From VRUE01 sp035260485 (GTDB lineage: Bacteria; Actinomycetota; Thermoleophilia; Solirubrobacterales; 70-9): a DNA stretch of 64,000 nt. A model generated the notes under the pieces. That model was not told the DNA's origin and did not search any database. It worked only from the letters and a program-made list of their open reading frames with translations. Below are positions 47,834 to 56,727 of this stretch, piece by piece (position 1 is the stretch's first letter; every line of letters starts with the position of its first letter). The stretch covers positions 1 through 64,000 of the forward strand of contig DATFVC010000020.1 of NCBI GenBank assembly GCA_035260485.1, read 5' to 3'. Made by a program: the position numbers and the translations under genes.

Positions 47834-49023
47834 CTGTTCGCGGCAGCCGGCTCCGGCGCAGCCAGCTCGGCTATCAGCGCCGACCAGGCAAAGTCCTTCG
47901 CGCCGAGCCCCTTGCCAGTTCGGGGGTCGTAGTACTCGCGCAGGCCTTCACGCTCGACCGCGCCGATCAGGCCGTTTGCCATCCGGTCGGCCTCCTGGTG
48001 GTAGCCGAGGCGTCGCAGGCCGAGCCAGAGCAGCCAGGCTGCGTTGACCCAGGTCGGGCCGCGCCAGTAGCGGCGGATCGGGCCATGGCCGCCGCCCGGC
48101 TTGTAGCTCGGCTCGCAAACCGCTACCGAAGGCGGCGCCACCGGGGTCAGGAACTCGTCCCGGTTGAGCAGGTGCTCCTCGACCAGGCGCCGGCCGATCT
48201 CCTCCGGCAGGTCGGGGAGGGCGAGAGGGGCAAGCGCCGCCCAGGTGAGGATCGCCGGCCTCCCGCTGCTCGGCTGCGCCTCGTCGAGGAAGAGGCCGCG
48301 GCGCTCGTCCCAGAGACGCTCGACCAGAGCGGGGGTCGCGGAGGGGCGACCGAGAGCCTGCAGCGACAGCGACCAGAGGGTGTTGACGAGGGTCTCACAG
48401 AGGACCGGCCTGCCCCGGTCAAGAATCCGACAGGCGTCGAAGCCGAGCCGCCGGTTGCGGCGCACCAGGCCGGGGAAGCCGATCCGCCCGTTTGCCCGCC
48501 AGCCCCAGACCGGGTCGAACTTGGGCGAGGCGTCGAGCCCGGACTCGTCCGGCTGCACGATCCAGAGCAGGCCGTCGCCGTCGAGGTCACGATGTCGCAG
48601 CAGCCAGTCCGCTTGGGCGGCGATCCGGGGCTCGGCGGCCGGATCGCCGACGGCAATCCGCCAAGCCCAAGCGAGCAGCGGCGGCTGGATCGTCTCGGTC
48701 TGGAAGGCGTGACGGGAAGCGACGTTGTAGAAGGGGTAGCGGCGAAGGGAGACCGGCCGGTCCCAGAAGATCGTGTGGCCGATGAAGCCGTCCTCGCGCT
48801 GCGCGGCAAGCAGACTCTGCAGCTCCGCTCGTGCCCGTCCCGGGTCGAAGCGTCGCCAGACGATCGCCGCGAAGCAGGAATCCCAGTACCACTGCCACGG
48901 ATACCTCCCGGGGCTAGGCCGCGTATAAGCGTACGGAACGCCCTCACGACCCCCCTCGCACCAGCCCCGCCGCAGCACCCCCTCCGCAATCTTGGCGGCC
49001 GATGGGCCTACAACGGGACGCAT
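47824..49023 (-). CDS. MGH1/GH63-like glycoside hydrolase
   Basis: 399 aa without a signal peptide. It is an (alpha/alpha)6-barrel pattern with GRYPWQWYWDSCFAAIVWRR, EDGFIGHTIFWDRPV, TETIQPPLLAWAWRI, the acidic loop RDLDGDGLLWIVQPDESGLD, and the C-terminal YWRGPTWVNAAWLLWLGL then EYYDPRTGKGLGAKDFAWSA. These are typical of mannosylglycerate-hydrolase-like and GH63 proteins, with catalytic Asp and Glu likely in QPDESGLDAS and REYYDP. The substrate (mannosyl- or glucosylglycerate, or another alpha-glucoside) is inferred only. The start lies in a hairpin of phased repeats. Confidence 0.8.
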   Translation of the reverse strand: MRPVVGPSAAKIAEGVLRRGWCEGGREGVPYAYTRPSPGRYPWQWYWDSCFAAIVWRRFDPGRARAELQSLLAAQREDGFIGHTIFWDRPVSLRRYPFYNVASRHAFQTETIQPPLLAWAWRIAVGDPAAEPRIAAQADWLLRHRDLDGDGLLWIVQPDESGLDASPKFDPVWGWRANGRIGFPGLVRRNRRLGFDACRILDRGRPVLCETLVNTLWSLSLQALGRPSATPALVERLWDERRGLFLDEAQPSSGRPAILTWAALAPLALPDLPEEIGRRLVEEHLLNRDEFLTPVAPPSVAVCEPSYKPGGGHGPIRRYWRGPTWVNAAWLLWLGLRRLGYHQEADRMANGLIGAVEREGLREYYDPRTGKGLGAKDFAWSALIAELAAPEPAAANSYL

Positions 49024-49041
49024 AGTCCCGTTTTTGTCCCG
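49014..49041. repeat. Three GTCCCG/CGGGAC hexamers at 11-base phase over a start codon
   Basis: CGGGAC at 49014-49019 and GTCCCG at 49025-49030 form a perfect 6-base inverted repeat whose 5-base loop contains the ATG (minus strand) of the glycosidase; another GTCCCG lies at 49036-49041. The three start exactly 11 bases apart, about one helical turn. It is a possible operator. Confidence 0.5.
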
Positions 49042-49060
49042 TCGGCGGGCGGTTTGCGAT

Positions 49061-49852
49061 TCACGCTGCGGTGCGGCGCATCTCTCGCAGAGCTAGGGCG
49101 CCTAGGATTGCCAGGAGGCCCGCCAGGGCTAGTAGGCCTGGCCAGGTTTCGGCCCAGCTGACTTCGCCGACGAAGCCCTGCCGCGCAGCTTCGACCACCT
49201 GGGTGACCGGATTGATACGGGCGATGTCCTGGAGCCATCCCTGCAGCAAGGCCAGCGGCGCATAGGCGGTCGTGGTCAGGATCAGCGCCATCATCCCGGC
49301 CTGCATCAGCGGCGCTGCCGACTGGCTCTTGAAGCGCAGCGCCAGCATCGATCCCCAGCAGGCGGCGACCGCGGCCATCGCCGCAACCATGAAGTAGGTG
49401 ACGAGCAGACCGTCGATCCCCGGCCAGCCGGCCCCGAGCAGCAGCGCGATCGCCAGCACGAAGGTGGCCGGGATCAGTGAGCGGGCGCTCGCGGAGAGCA
49501 CCGTTCCGGCCAGCAGGACCCAGCGCGGAGCGGGGGAGACGAGGAGACGGTCGAGCCAGCCCTGCTCGATGTCGCGGGCGAGGTTGACCCCCGCCGCCGC
49601 CCCGGTGAAGCCGGCGCCCTGCAGCATGCTGATCGGGACGATGAAGCTCTCATAGGAGCCGGTGCTGAAGCCGCGCAGCTGGGTCAGCGCGCCGAAGACC
49701 CCGTTGAGGCCGAGGAAGAAGATCGTCGGCGCCAGCACGCCGGGGATCGCCGCCCCCGGCACCCGCAGCAGCTCGTTCTTCGCCCGCGACATCAATGCGC
49801 CGATCGTCGCCAGGTTGGCCCGCCAGGCGGGGATCGCCGCGGTCGCCTCCAT
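49061..49852 (-). CDS. ABC-2 type exporter permease (second)
   Basis: 263 aa from the ATG at 49852, which shares one base with the stop of the preceding permease (TGATG). Six membrane helices; ABC-2 features include PISMLQGAGFTGAAAGVNLA, RDIEQGWLDRLLVSPAPRWV and the late PLALLQGWLQDIARINPVTQ, VVEAARQGFVGE. It would form a heterodimeric channel with its neighbour for export driven by the ATPase. The substrate is unknown; drug or lipid export is typical. Confidence 0.88.
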   Translation of the reverse strand: MEATAAIPAWRANLATIGALMSRAKNELLRVPGAAIPGVLAPTIFFLGLNGVFGALTQLRGFSTGSYESFIVPISMLQGAGFTGAAAGVNLARDIEQGWLDRLLVSPAPRWVLLAGTVLSASARSLIPATFVLAIALLLGAGWPGIDGLLVTYFMVAAMAAVAACWGSMLALRFKSQSAAPLMQAGMMALILTTTAYAPLALLQGWLQDIARINPVTQVVEAARQGFVGEVSWAETWPGLLALAGLLAILGALALREMRRTAA

Positions 49853-50637
49853 CAGCCGACCCGCAGACGGTGGCGCAGCGCCCGGGCGCTGAGGACGAGG
49901 CCGAGGACGACGATGCCGGCGATCGCCAGCAGGGCGTCGGCGGTGTCGGAGGCGTTGATGCCGGAGATGATCGGCTCGCGCACCCCTTCGACGACGAAGC
50001 TGAGCGGGTTGTATTCGGCGATCGTCTGCGCCGGCTCGATCATCAGTTCGACCGGGAAGAAGGCCGAAGAGAGGAAGAGGACGACGAGGACGAGCGGGAA
50101 GAGGCCCTGGACGACGCTGGCGCTGCCGGTGCGCAGGGCGATCGCCGCGCCGATCCCGCCGACTGCCATCGCCGTCGCGGTGACCAGGGCGATCGCCAGC
50201 AGCGCCCCCGGGACGCCGCCCTCGATATGGGCGCCGAAGACGAGCCCGATCGCGAGGAACCAGAGCGCCGCGAACAACCCCAGGGCTGCCGTGCCGGCGA
50301 GGCGGCCAAGGACGATCGTGTAGCGGGAGATCGGCGCTGCGAAGAGGCGGTCGGTGAAGCCCATCTCGATGTCGACGGCGAGCGCGATCCCACCGCTGTT
50401 GCCGGCCAGCATCAGCGACTGCATCATCGCCCCGGCGAGCATGAACTGAAGGAAGCTCTGCACGGGCGGGAAGCCGGGCAGGTTGACGGCGCCGCCGGCG
50501 CCGCCGGTCTGGATCGCCAGCAGGATGGTCGGGAAGACGACGATCGGCGCCATCAGCTGCGGGCGGCGGAAGGTTTGGCGGATCGAGCGCATCCCCAGCG
50601 CCCACACGACCCGCAGGTTCGTGGCCAGCTCGCTCAC
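49852..50637 (-). CDS. ABC-2 type exporter permease (first)
   Basis: 261 aa, DrrB-like: NLRVVWALGMRSIRQTFRRP, then MLAGNSGGIALAVDIEMGFT, DRLFAAPISRYTIVLGRLAG, and PAQTIAEYNPLSFVVEGVRE PI-type loop before the last helix. It overlaps the ATPase gene by ATGA and the second permease by one base, so the three genes are one unit. Confidence 0.9.
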   Translation of the reverse strand: MSELATNLRVVWALGMRSIRQTFRRPQLMAPIVVFPTILLAIQTGGAGGAVNLPGFPPVQSFLQFMLAGAMMQSLMLAGNSGGIALAVDIEMGFTDRLFAAPISRYTIVLGRLAGTAALGLFAALWFLAIGLVFGAHIEGGVPGALLAIALVTATAMAVGGIGAAIALRTGSASVVQGLFPLVLVVLFLSSAFFPVELMIEPAQTIAEYNPLSFVVEGVREPIISGINASDTADALLAIAGIVVLGLVLSARALRHRLRVG

Positions 50638-51617
50638 GCGGTAACGGCCTCCTCGTCCTCGCCGCTCTCCTCCCCCTCGTGCTCGAGGTGGTAGCCGGTC
50701 TTGGCGACGAAGACGTCGTCGAGGCTGGGCCGGACGAGCTCCAGCGAGCCGACCGCGATGCTGGCCTCATCGAGCGCCCGCACCACACGCGGGATGTCGG
50801 CGGCGCCGTGCTCGACCTCGACCAGGACCGTCCTGCCGTCGACCGGCGGCAGCAGCGGGCCGATCCGGCCGCAGATCTCCTCCGCCTCGGCGATCGATCC
50901 CTCCTCGATCTGGAGGCGGATGTGGGGGTGGCCGATTTCGGTTTTGAGCGAAGCGGGCGTCCCCTCGGCGACGATCCTGCCGCTGTCGATGATCCCGACG
51001 TTGTCGGCGAGCTGGTCGGCCTCCTCCAGGTACTGCGTGGTGAGGAAGACGGTCGTGCCCTCGTCGTTGAGCGCCCGCACCTCCTCCCAGATCGTTTTGC
51101 GGCTGACCGGGTCGAGACCGGTGGTCGGCTCGTCGAGGAAGAGCACGCGTGGCTCGTGGACCAGCGCCGCAGCGAGGTCGAGGCGGCGCTGCATCCCGCC
51201 CGAGTAGGTGCCGACGCGCCGGTCCGCGGCGGCGACGAGGTCGACGCGCTCGAGCAGGTCGTCGGCGCGCCGACGACCCTCGGCGCCTGGCAGTCCCTGG
51301 AGGGTCGCCTGCAGGCGGATCAGCTCGCGGCCGGTCATCAGCGGATCCAGCGCCGCTTCCTGCAGGGCTACGCCGATCGAGGCGCGCACCGAGCGCGCTT
51401 CGCCAACCACGTCGTGGCCGGCGACCGTTGCCCGCCCGCCGGTCGGTAGCAGCAGCGTCGTCAGCATCCGCACCGTGGTCGTCTTGCCGGCCCCGTTCGG
51501 GCCGAGGAAACCGTAGATCTCACCCTCGCCGACCTCGAGGTCGATGCCCTGGACCGCCAGCACCTCGTCGAAGGCCCGCTCCAGCCCCTCGACCGCGATC
51601 GCCGTGGAGGCAGCCAT
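50634..51617 (-). CDS. DrrA-like ABC exporter ATPase
   Basis: 327 aa. Walker A GPNGAGKTT, Q-loop VALQEAALDPLMTGRELIRL, signature YSGGMQRRLDLAAAL, Walker B VLFLDEPTTGLD, and the C-terminal DrrA extension (VEHGAADIPRVVRALDEASI, LVRPSLDDVFVAKTGYHLEH). It powers the two ABC-2 permeases downstream. It begins one base after the amidase stop on the same strand. Confidence 0.93.
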   Translation of the reverse strand: MAASTAIAVEGLERAFDEVLAVQGIDLEVGEGEIYGFLGPNGAGKTTTVRMLTTLLLPTGGRATVAGHDVVGEARSVRASIGVALQEAALDPLMTGRELIRLQATLQGLPGAEGRRRADDLLERVDLVAAADRRVGTYSGGMQRRLDLAAALVHEPRVLFLDEPTTGLDPVSRKTIWEEVRALNDEGTTVFLTTQYLEEADQLADNVGIIDSGRIVAEGTPASLKTEIGHPHIRLQIEEGSIAEAEEICGRIGPLLPPVDGRTVLVEVEHGAADIPRVVRALDEASIAVGSLELVRPSLDDVFVAKTGYHLEHEGEESGEDEEAVTA

Positions 51618-52991
51618 CTAGACCTCTGTCGGCGAGGCCTGCGCCAGAGGCGGCAGCGACTCGACCCAGCGGCGCCCGTTGGCGCGCTCGAGCGCCTCGG
51701 CGGCGTCGAGCAGCAACTCGTCGCGACCCCAGGCAGCCTGCAGCTGCAGGGCGATCGGCAGCCCCTCGCCGCTCAGTCCCACGGGCATGCTGATCGACGG
51801 AATCCCGGTCAGGTTGGCGAGGGCGGCGCCGCGCACGTTGGCCTGGTCGGCGCCGAGGTTGCCGGAGGGCAGCTCGACCATCGGCTGCTCGAGCGGGGGG
51901 GCGGGCGCTGGGACGGTGGGCCAGGCGATCACGTCGACATCCTCGAAGAGGGCGGCGAGGCGGCGGCGCATCAGCGTCCGCACCCGGGTGGCTTGGACGG
52001 TCGCGGCGGCTGGCAGCAGCATCCGGTACTTGAACAGACCGCGGGCGACCGCGCTCAGCTCGGGGTGGAGGCGGTTGAGCCGCTCGGGCGTCACGCCGTT
52101 CATGCTCTCCGAGTTGATGATCAGGATCGCGGCGAGGGTCGCCGCTTCGAGGTCGGGCAGGGAGACCTCGCGCACCTCGCCGCCGGACTCCCCCCGCAGC
52201 GCCTCGATCGCCGCGTCGCAGGCCTCGCGCACCTCCGGGGTGACGTCTTCGGAAACGGTGTCGCGGACGATGCCAATTCGCAGCCCGGTCGCGTCGCCTG
52301 CGGCGAGCTCCTCGCCGCAGAGCACCGAGCCCAGCAGCCGGCAGTCGGCTGCATCGGCGCAGAGCGGGCCGGAGACGATCAGGTTCGTGATCGGCGCCAT
52401 ATGGTGACCCTCCATGGCCGAGCGGGCGAAGGTCGGCTTGAGGCCGGTCAGGCCGCAGTAGGCGGCGGGAAAGCGAACCGAGCCCAGGCCGTCGGCGCCG
52501 ACAGCGCCCGCGACGAGACGGGCGGCGACCGAAGCGGCTGGCCCACTGGACGAACCGCCTGGGCAGCGCTCGGTGTCCCAGGGATTGCGGGCGGGGCCGT
52601 AGAAGGAGGTGTTGCCGGTGCTGCCGGCGCCGAGCTCGTGCATGTTGCCGACGCCGACGATGACGGCACCGGCATCGCGCAGGGCGCGGTAGGGGCCGGA
52701 CTCCCCTGGCGCGGTGGGCGCCATCAGCTCGGCGGCGCCGAAGCGCTGCGCGCGCCACGGCAGCGGCCACTCGTCCTTGATCACAACGGGCACACCGCGC
52801 AGGGGCCCCGCGGGTGCGCTGGCCAGCATCTCGCGCGAACGCTCGGGGAAGGTCTCGACCACGGCGTTGAGCGCCGGGTTGCGCTCCTCGATCCGAGCAA
52901 GGGCGGCGTCGAGCAGATCGCCCGGGTCGACCTCGCCGGCGGCGATCGCGGCCGCCTGCGCGCGTAGGCCGCGATCGAGCACGGCGGTCAC
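51618..52991 (-). CDS. Amidase-signature family hydrolase
   Basis: 457 aa from GTG 52991, which overlaps the small upstream gene by GTGA; the open frame to 53981 is antisense to other genes. Catalytic triad region: Lys in GVPVVIKDEWPLP, cis-Ser in CPGGSSSGPAASVAARL, nucleophile Ser in GADGLGSVRFPAAYCG. It hydrolyses amide bonds; it could be a GatA-like, AtzE-like or aryl amidase. The residues expected for GatA binding partners are not obvious, and the coupled 65-aa gene suggests a two-subunit enzyme. Confidence 0.88.
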   Translation of the reverse strand: MTAVLDRGLRAQAAAIAAGEVDPGDLLDAALARIEERNPALNAVVETFPERSREMLASAPAGPLRGVPVVIKDEWPLPWRAQRFGAAELMAPTAPGESGPYRALRDAGAVIVGVGNMHELGAGSTGNTSFYGPARNPWDTERCPGGSSSGPAASVAARLVAGAVGADGLGSVRFPAAYCGLTGLKPTFARSAMEGHHMAPITNLIVSGPLCADAADCRLLGSVLCGEELAAGDATGLRIGIVRDTVSEDVTPEVREACDAAIEALRGESGGEVREVSLPDLEAATLAAILIINSESMNGVTPERLNRLHPELSAVARGLFKYRMLLPAAATVQATRVRTLMRRRLAALFEDVDVIAWPTVPAPAPPLEQPMVELPSGNLGADQANVRGAALANLTGIPSISMPVGLSGEGLPIALQLQAAWGRDELLLDAAEALERANGRRWVESLPPLAQASPTEV

Positions 52992-53185
52992 TGCGGCGCC
53001 CTCGAAAGGTCGGGGCAGCGCTCCGGCTCGAGTCCCTCGGTGTCGAGGGCGAGCAGCTCGAGAACCGCCGGCCAGAGCATCTGGTGGACCGCGCCCATCA
53101 CGGCCAGGTCGACCTCGTCGGCTTCGATCCCGAGCGAGGCGAGGCCGGCTGGTATGAACTCGTCTGCTGGGGCCGCGCCCTCCAT
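52988..53185 (-). CDS. Small amidase-partner protein (AtzG/GatC-like by context)
   Basis: 65 aa from the ATG at 53185: EGAAPADEFIPAGLASLGIE, then ADEVDLAVMGAVHQMLWPAV and LELLALDTEGLEPERCPDLS. The pattern (a short helical protein with a hydrophobic helix and an acidic 'LDTEGLEP' tail) recalls small subunits that accompany amidase-signature enzymes. It is coupled to the amidase by GTGA. No direct motif proves the family; the longer frame to 53500 is antisense to the secreted protein gene. Confidence 0.55.
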   Translation of the reverse strand: MEGAAPADEFIPAGLASLGIEADEVDLAVMGAVHQMLWPAVLELLALDTEGLEPERCPDLSRAPQ

Positions 53186-53312
53186 CTCGGCTGGCAACCC
53201 TACCGGGGAGGGATCGTGCAGTCTCCTCGGAGGACCGCGCCAAGATGCGGCGAACGACAGAATCCGGTGCCGCAACCCTGGCTGCAGGCCCGGGTTGTCG
53301 CTGGAGACCTTG

Positions 53313-54074
53313 GTGAGAGCAGCAGAAAACCGACCCCACCGAAGCCGGGCCCTGGCCGCGCTGGGCTTCGCCTGCGCGCTGGCGCTGCTCGTAGCCGTCA
53401 CCTGGCCGGGCGCTGCCGACTCGGCGCCGGCTCGCGTTGTCGTGCTCGGCAAGACCGATTCGACCCCGCCGCCATCCTGTCCCGGCAAGATCGTCAACAA
53501 CGTCGAGGTGATCCCCTGCCGGGTCGAGGGCCACGTGACCGGCTTTCAGGCAATTGCCGGCGGCGTCCCCCGTCCCTACGAGGTCCCCTTCGACGGCAAG
53601 GTGGTCGCCTGGTCGATCACGCTCGCGCGCCCGTCCCGCACCGACACCAACAAGATGACCAACGAGGTCGGCTTCTTCAACGAATTCCTCGGCAAGCCAT
53701 CGGAGGCGCGGATCGGCGTCCTGCGCCCGGTAGAAGGCTCCAAGCCGCCCCAGTTCACGCTGGTCCGACAGAGCCCCCTGGAGGTCCTCAACCCCTACTT
53801 CGGCAGCACCGTGATCTTCGCCCTCGATCACCCGCTCAGCGTCCTGCAGGGCCAGGTCGTCGCCCTGACGGTCCCGACCTGGGCGCCGATGTTCGCCTTC
53901 AACGTCGAAGAAGACAACACCTGGCGCGGCAGCCGTCTGCCCGAACACTGCTCCTCGAAAGAAGACATCCAAGGCGGTCATCCCCAGCAGGGGGTCGGCA
54001 AGACCAAGACCTACGGCTGCTACTACTCGAACGCCCGCCTGCTGTACACCGCGACCGTCGTCAAGCAGCCCTAG
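53313..54074 (+). CDS. Secreted or anchored hypothetical protein
   Basis: 253 aa from GTG 53313 (GGAG 6-10 bases upstream; TTG 53310 is possible). An N-terminal signal/anchor (ALAALGFACALALLVAVTWP) is followed by a Cys-containing beta-rich body: PPSCPGKIVNNVEVIPCRVE, PYEVPFDGKVVAWSITLARP, FGSTVIFALDHPLSVLQGQV, NTWRGSRLPEHC, YGCYYSNARLLYTATVVKQP. It has four or more cysteines, probably disulfides. I know no function for this family. The promoter region of the divergent amidase pair overlaps its 5' side. Confidence 0.75.
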   Translation: MRAAENRPHRSRALAALGFACALALLVAVTWPGAADSAPARVVVLGKTDSTPPPSCPGKIVNNVEVIPCRVEGHVTGFQAIAGGVPRPYEVPFDGKVVAWSITLARPSRTDTNKMTNEVGFFNEFLGKPSEARIGVLRPVEGSKPPQFTLVRQSPLEVLNPYFGSTVIFALDHPLSVLQGQVVALTVPTWAPMFAFNVEEDNTWRGSRLPEHCSSKEDIQGGHPQQGVGKTKTYGCYYSNARLLYTATVVKQP

Positions 54075-54106
54075 GTTCTAGACGCGCTGAGCGCGCGGAA
54101 GCGGCT

Positions 54107-54112
54107 TAGTAT
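54107..54112 (+). promoter_or_regulatory. Putative -10 (TAGTAT), leaderless patatin gene
   Basis: TAGTAT ends 6 bases before ATG 54119, with no ribosome-binding site. A 13-base palindrome CGCGCTGAGCGCG lies just upstream and may serve as an operator or the end of the previous transcript. Confidence 0.4.
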
Positions 54113-54118
54113 TGCCGC

Positions 54119-56404
54119 ATGGCGGGCGGCAAAGATCCGGAGCTGCGCATCGGGCTGGTTCTCTACGGCGGCGTGTCGTTGGCCGTCTACATATATGGCG
54201 TTGTGGTCGAGGTTCAGCGGCTGCTGCGGGCGTCGGCCGAGTTCGAGGCGACGAAGGGACGCGTCGACAAGCCGGGGTCCGCCGGATACGCCAAGGCGTT
54301 GCGGGACGGCGGTCTGTCGAGGGCCAGCGTCGACATCATCGCGGGCACCTCGGCCGGCGGCATCAACGGGATCCTGCTGGCGAAGGCGCTGGCGAGCGGA
54401 GGTGACGTTGAGAGCGTCAGGAAGATCTGGATTGAGGAGGGCGACATCGGAAGGCTCCTCCACCGCCTCGACGAGGCTGACCCGGAGTCGTTGCTGAGCA
54501 CGGATGTCATGGAGGGCCAGCTGGCGGGAGGATTCGACGAGCTGGGCAAAGGCGGCGGTCCCGGTATGGATGGCGCTCTTGACCTGTTCGTCTCGGCGAC
54601 CCACCTGCGCGGCGACGGGCGCCGGTTCCGGGACTCGCTCGGGGCCACTCTCGACACGCTCAAGCACCGCTACGTGTTTCAGCTGAAACTTCGCCCCCGC
54701 TACGCGCGGGATGACTTCGCGCCGCGCTCCGAGGTGGGGAGAGATCCGAACGCGCGCTTGGTGAAGCTCTCGCGGGCGACCAGTGCCTTCCCGGTTGCCT
54801 TCGAGCCGGTTCGGATCGACCCGGCCGACGACCTCCTCGGCCCTCAGGACGAACCGAGCGCCTGGTTCGCCGACGGCGGCATCCTCAACAACAAGCCGTT
54901 CACTGAGGCCCTGCAGACGATCTTTACCCGTTCCTCGGACCGTCCTGTGCGGCGCTGGCTGCTCAGCGTCGATCCCGACCCGAAGCCGCTCGAACGGCCG
55001 CCGGCGCCCGGGTCCAAGCCGGCCTTCGACCAGATCGGGGTGAGTGCGGTCACCCAGATTCCCCGCTACCAGAGCATCGCCAGCGATCTCGAATCGCTCG
55101 CAGAGCACAACGCCGCGGTGCGGCGGGTGAACGCGATGGTGGCCGACCTCGAGTTGGGCATGAGCGGCGAGGACCACCCTTCAGAGAAGACCTCGCCGGC
55201 GTACCGGCGGCTGCGAACCAGGGCCTGGGCCGAGGCGATCGCCGACAGGTTGATGCTTGCGGTGCGACCGAGCAGTCCCGATAGCTTCGACGCTCGCGCC
55301 GTCCACCAGAGGTTTGTCGAAGCGGCCTACCGGATGCTGCGGGACGACCGCTGGGAGCGCGAGGGCTGGGCCGAGCTCCCCGATCTCGCCTTCGAGCTGC
55401 GCCGTGTCTACTACCTGATCAAGCTGATCGCCATGGCGATGGACCCTGTTGACGGCGGCGATGGAGGCGGGTCGGGCCGACTCGATTCCGCCCGGGCCGA
55501 TCTGTGGCGGGCGTTCGAGCTGATCACGGACGCGCTCTGGGAGGGCCTCGCGATCCCACCCGTCCCCATTGGCCAGGAGCAAGGCTCCGATGACGCAGGC
55601 CATCAGGCCTTCGCCCTCGCACAGGAGCGGTTCCCCCCGGCATTGATGGACTTCGAGGAGACGCGCGCCCAGGCTGCTGAGATCGTCGCGGCGGCGGTCG
55701 AGGGCGTCTCGATCTGGCTCCTTCACCCCGAGCCCGCCGAGGGACAGCCGCCGGCGTTCGAGGTGGCGCTGGACCGGGTGCTCGAGGCGTTTCCCTATCG
55801 CGACGACGTCCTGCTGCCGATCGAAGCGGGCGGTGGCCTGCGCCACCGCGATCTCGTCGCGCACGCCCAGATCAGCCCGGCGACGGCGACCCGCACCGGG
55901 ATCCCGGCCGCCAAAAAGCTGGCCGGCGACACGGCGGGGCACTTCGGCGGCTTCCTCGACGAAGGCTGGCGCGAGAACGACCTGCTTTGGGGCCGCATCG
56001 ACGCGGCGGAGATCCTGGTTGGCGCGATCATGGACGGATCGTCCGTGGAGCATGGGCCGGTGCTGGAGGCAATCCACCGCGAGATCCTCGAAGAAGAGGG
56101 CCACGAGGCTCCGGAGGGCAATGTATACGCCTACCTCTACGGGAACGAGATGGGGGAAGCGAGGATGGGCGATCTGCCCGCCGAGCGGATCGCGGGGCTC
56201 AAAGCCCGCGCCGCGTTCGTCCTGCGCGGGATGCTCCGCAAGGCGGCGAAAGACGTCGAGGCCGATCCGGCCGTGCCCCCGGAGAACATCCGGCGCCGGG
56301 TGCTGACCGCGGTCGACGGGGGATTGCGAACCGCGGCTCGCTTCGCCTTCCTCTATGTACGAAAGCTGAAGAAGCGGGCTCGCGGGTCCGAGCCCCAGCC
56401 CTGA
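54119..56404 (+). CDS. Patatin-like phospholipase (DUF3376 type)
   Basis: 761 aa. N-terminal patatin domain: RIGLVLYGGVSLAVYIYGVV (oxyanion glycine loop), nucleophile Ser in IIAGTSAGGINGILLAKAL, and catalytic Asp in WFADGGILNNKPF. The block RWLLSVDPDPKPLERPPA follows. The long C-terminal half (about 380-761), with helical segments, is like DUF3376-containing patatin relatives of actinobacteria. It is probably an intracellular or membrane-associated lipid acyl hydrolase; the physiological lipid is unknown. Confidence 0.9.
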   Translation: MAGGKDPELRIGLVLYGGVSLAVYIYGVVVEVQRLLRASAEFEATKGRVDKPGSAGYAKALRDGGLSRASVDIIAGTSAGGINGILLAKALASGGDVESVRKIWIEEGDIGRLLHRLDEADPESLLSTDVMEGQLAGGFDELGKGGGPGMDGALDLFVSATHLRGDGRRFRDSLGATLDTLKHRYVFQLKLRPRYARDDFAPRSEVGRDPNARLVKLSRATSAFPVAFEPVRIDPADDLLGPQDEPSAWFADGGILNNKPFTEALQTIFTRSSDRPVRRWLLSVDPDPKPLERPPAPGSKPAFDQIGVSAVTQIPRYQSIASDLESLAEHNAAVRRVNAMVADLELGMSGEDHPSEKTSPAYRRLRTRAWAEAIADRLMLAVRPSSPDSFDARAVHQRFVEAAYRMLRDDRWEREGWAELPDLAFELRRVYYLIKLIAMAMDPVDGGDGGGSGRLDSARADLWRAFELITDALWEGLAIPPVPIGQEQGSDDAGHQAFALAQERFPPALMDFEETRAQAAEIVAAAVEGVSIWLLHPEPAEGQPPAFEVALDRVLEAFPYRDDVLLPIEAGGGLRHRDLVAHAQISPATATRTGIPAAKKLAGDTAGHFGGFLDEGWRENDLLWGRIDAAEILVGAIMDGSSVEHGPVLEAIHREILEEEGHEAPEGNVYAYLYGNEMGEARMGDLPAERIAGLKARAAFVLRGMLRKAAKDVEADPAVPPENIRRRVLTAVDGGLRTAARFAFLYVRKLKKRARGSEPQP

Positions 56405-56407
56405 GGC

Positions 56408-56707
56408 TCAGCTGCGCGCGGACGGGGCGCTGCCGAGAGCTTCCTGGCGCAGGCCGCAGTAGGGGCAGTCGCTGACGTCGAGGCCGATCAGCTGGTCACA
56501 GCGGCGGCAGGCGCGCAGGTTCTCCGGGGTGCGGGGCAGGGCTGAGGCGGAGGGCGCCAGCGGCAGGACCATCGCCACCGGCACCATCTCCTCGTCGGTC
56601 TCGCGATCGACGTAGACCGAGCCGGGTTCGGCATGGGCCAGGGCCTCTCGACCCGAGGCCGGCGCCCGCATCCGGTAGAGCTGCTTCGCGTTCACGGCCG
56701 GGAACAC
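56408..56707 (-). CDS. Zinc-ribbon hypothetical protein
   Basis: 99 aa from GTG 56707 (an in-frame GTG 12 bases further in is an alternative). The C-terminal part has ACRRCDQLIGLDVSDCPYCG, a four-cysteine zinc ribbon; the N-terminal half contains LYRMRAPASGREALAHAEPG and no known domain. It is divergent from the glycosyltransferase gene with only 20 bases between, so the promoters must overlap. Its end is 4 bases from the convergent patatin gene. Confidence 0.7.
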   Translation of the reverse strand: MFPAVNAKQLYRMRAPASGREALAHAEPGSVYVDRETDEEMVPVAMVLPLAPSASALPRTPENLRACRRCDQLIGLDVSDCPYCGLRQEALGSAPSARS

Positions 56708-56727
56708 TAATAGCTTGCGCGGCAGCT

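Noticed and set aside
51618..53981. 787-codon version of the amidase
   Set aside because: The part beyond 52991 is antisense to the secreted protein gene; the GTGA overlap with the small gene fixes the start at 52991.
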